This document shows, in pieces, positions 63,094 through 64,000 of a stretch of DNA of 64,000 bases. Where the stretch lies: positions 4,146,421 through 4,210,420 of the forward strand of contig CM072522.1 in assembly GCA_036898135.1 (NCBI GenBank), written 5' to 3'. The position numbers and the translations under genes are program-made. Under the pieces are notes generated by a model that made no database searches, had not been told where the DNA came from, and worked only from the letters and a program-made list of their open reading frames with translations. How positions within the stretch are numbered: the stretch's first letter is position 1; every line of letters begins with the position of its first letter. The DNA comes from Oncomelania hupensis (taxonomy: Eukaryota; Mollusca; Gastropoda; Littorinimorpha; Pomatiopsidae).

Positions 63094-64000
63094 GAATGGT
63101 TTGAAAGGAAAGTTGTATAAATGTTTAAAAGTATGTATGTGAATGTGAAGGCGCGTATTAGATGTGGTGACAGACTCTCAGAATGTGTGTTTTGTACATC
63201 CGGTGTGAAACAGGGAGACATATGCAGTCCTGTACTTTTTTCATTGTTTATTAACGAACTTGCATTGGAAGTTATAAATAACGGAAGACATGGTGCTACA
63301 TTGTCATTGGATGCTTTCGAATTATTTATTTTGTTGTTAGCTGATGATGTTGCCTTAATTTCTGAAACTGTTGTTGGGCTTCAGACACAGCTGAATAGTT
63401 TATATAGAGCAGCTACTTCTCTTTGTCTTAAAGTTAATTATGATAAAAGTAACATTGTTGTTTTTAGAAAAGGTGGATATTTGGGTGCTAGAGAGATGTG
63501 GATGTATGATGGAAAGACTATGCCTGTTGTGAATGCCTATAAGTACCTTGGTATTTATTTTTCTACTAAATTGAGTTTCACTGCAGCATGCACAGACCTT
63601 GCAAACAAAGCGAAGAAAGCACTTTTGTCTATCATGCATAAACTTCGTGTTTATGACAATTTTTCTGTAGATATCTTTTTTAGACTTTTTGATGCTCAAG
63701 TGCAGTCTATTATGCAATATGGGTCAGAAATCTGGGGTCTAGAAGAAGCTGCACAACAATGTGAAAAAGTTCATTTGTATGGTCTTAAGAAATTTTTGTC
63801 TATTAATATGCGCACACCTAATGATTTTGTTTATAATGAGTTGAATAGATATCCGATTGTTATAAATTCTGCTGTAAACTGTATTCGTTACTGGATAAAA
63901 ATTCTGCAAATGGATGGTGGTAGGTTGCCTAAGAGAGCTTAATCTATGCTGTATAATTTGGATTCTAGGGGAAAGAAGAATTGGGTTACGAACGTTCGTA

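Larger units (their letters stand above)
55324..64000 (+). mobile_element. LINE family X, copy 2, with four nested insertions; runs off the window
   Basis: The 5' end GAGTGTGTTTCGAACGTC matches the 5' end of copy 1 (minus strand at 32113). It contains a 5' UTR, ORF1 with 2A motif, and ORF2. Insertions: SINE at about 57485-57725, L2-like LINE at 58458-59672, SINE at 59929-60118, and a Rex1/CR1-group LINE at 60686-63093. The RT continues to the last base, so the 3' end lies outside. Confidence 0.9.
56527..64000 (+). pseudogene. Family X ORF2 (copy 2), broken by insertions
   Basis: Segments on the plus strand: Cys-rich leader and endonuclease N-half (56527-57396; LFMHWNVNGLMPKLVDD, ETFVDTLNPDIIGG, GRPSGGVVCFIKN), endonuclease C-half after the SINE (57740-58450; SVVDYF-type block, SESDHMPVVLSVVFPEG), linker (58380-58457 and 59673-59928), RT fingers (60119-60685; YRGISLCDTSSKVYG, EYQAGFKRGYSTVDHL, AFIDFEKCFDNINRN), and RT palm and thumb (63094-64000; SGVKQGDICSPVLFSLF, catalytic LLADDVALI, YKYLGIYFSTKLSF). 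Small defects: a frameshift near 57372, a stop near 57987, a frameshift near 59745 and a stop at 63940. The nested elements separate what was one protein. Confidence 0.88.

Overview
This window is animal nuclear DNA, most plausibly from a lophotrochozoan such as a marine mollusc (inference). It has spliced exons with consensus GT/AG borders, AT-rich non-coding sequence, LINEs and SINEs ending in (ATT)n or other microsatellite tails, and animal DNA-transposon superfamilies. No prokaryotic operon, rRNA gene or CRISPR array is visible. Nearly everything is a layered mosaic of transposable elements, most of them broken.

Layout. 1-8.0 kb: fragments of LTR, I/Jockey-like, RTE-like and L2-like elements, plus one good host exon, a C2H2 zinc-finger exon at 5712-5930 (-). 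7.3-14.95 kb: an RTE-like LINE (-) split at its reverse-transcriptase active site by a young Ty3/Gypsy element (8021-13907, target duplication CAATG). The Gypsy element has protease-integrase-RT (Gmr1-like) order, and its RT core is deleted. 16.6-17.6 kb: a pipsqueak/CENP-B-type DNA-binding gene (-). 18.1-22.7 kb: an I/Jockey-like LINE apparently sitting in a TTAA-flanked piggyBac-like element. 23-32.2 kb: a broken LINE that received an almost complete 5.1-kb LINE here called family X (24077-32113, -, 13-bp target duplication). That X copy was itself hit by a hAT element, a Rex1/CR1-group LINE and an L2-like LINE end. 32.2-37.2 kb: two RTE-like copies, one carrying a TTAA MITE and the other a 1.57-kb solo LTR. 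37.4-38.75 kb: a hAT element. 39.28-42.5 kb: an ISL2EU-like transposon with a THAP-DDE transposase and an exon of a second gene. 44.0-53.08 kb: a decayed Polinton/Maverick-type element with protein-primed DNA polymerase B, major capsid and other compactly packed genes, truncated next to an RTE-like copy. 55.3-64 kb: a second family-X LINE (+), interrupted by two SINEs, an L2-like LINE and a Rex1/CR1-group LINE, and running off the window.

The most notable biology is family X. Its ORF1 begins with a hydrophobic, signal-like segment directly followed by a 2A ribosome-skipping motif (GDVESNPGP in one copy, GDVDLNPGP in the other), then a coiled coil and an RNA-binding core. ORF2 carries an APE endonuclease, RT and a C-terminal zinc motif. 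The Polinton genes would have worked together as replication (polB), capsid (double jelly-roll major capsid, candidate penton) and membrane-active proteins. Almost every one now carries a frameshift or stop, so it is an endogenous relic. The Gypsy copy must have been mobilised in trans, because its two LTRs differ at only two sites I could find although it has no RT catalytic core. Host genes are sparse and seen only as isolated exons.
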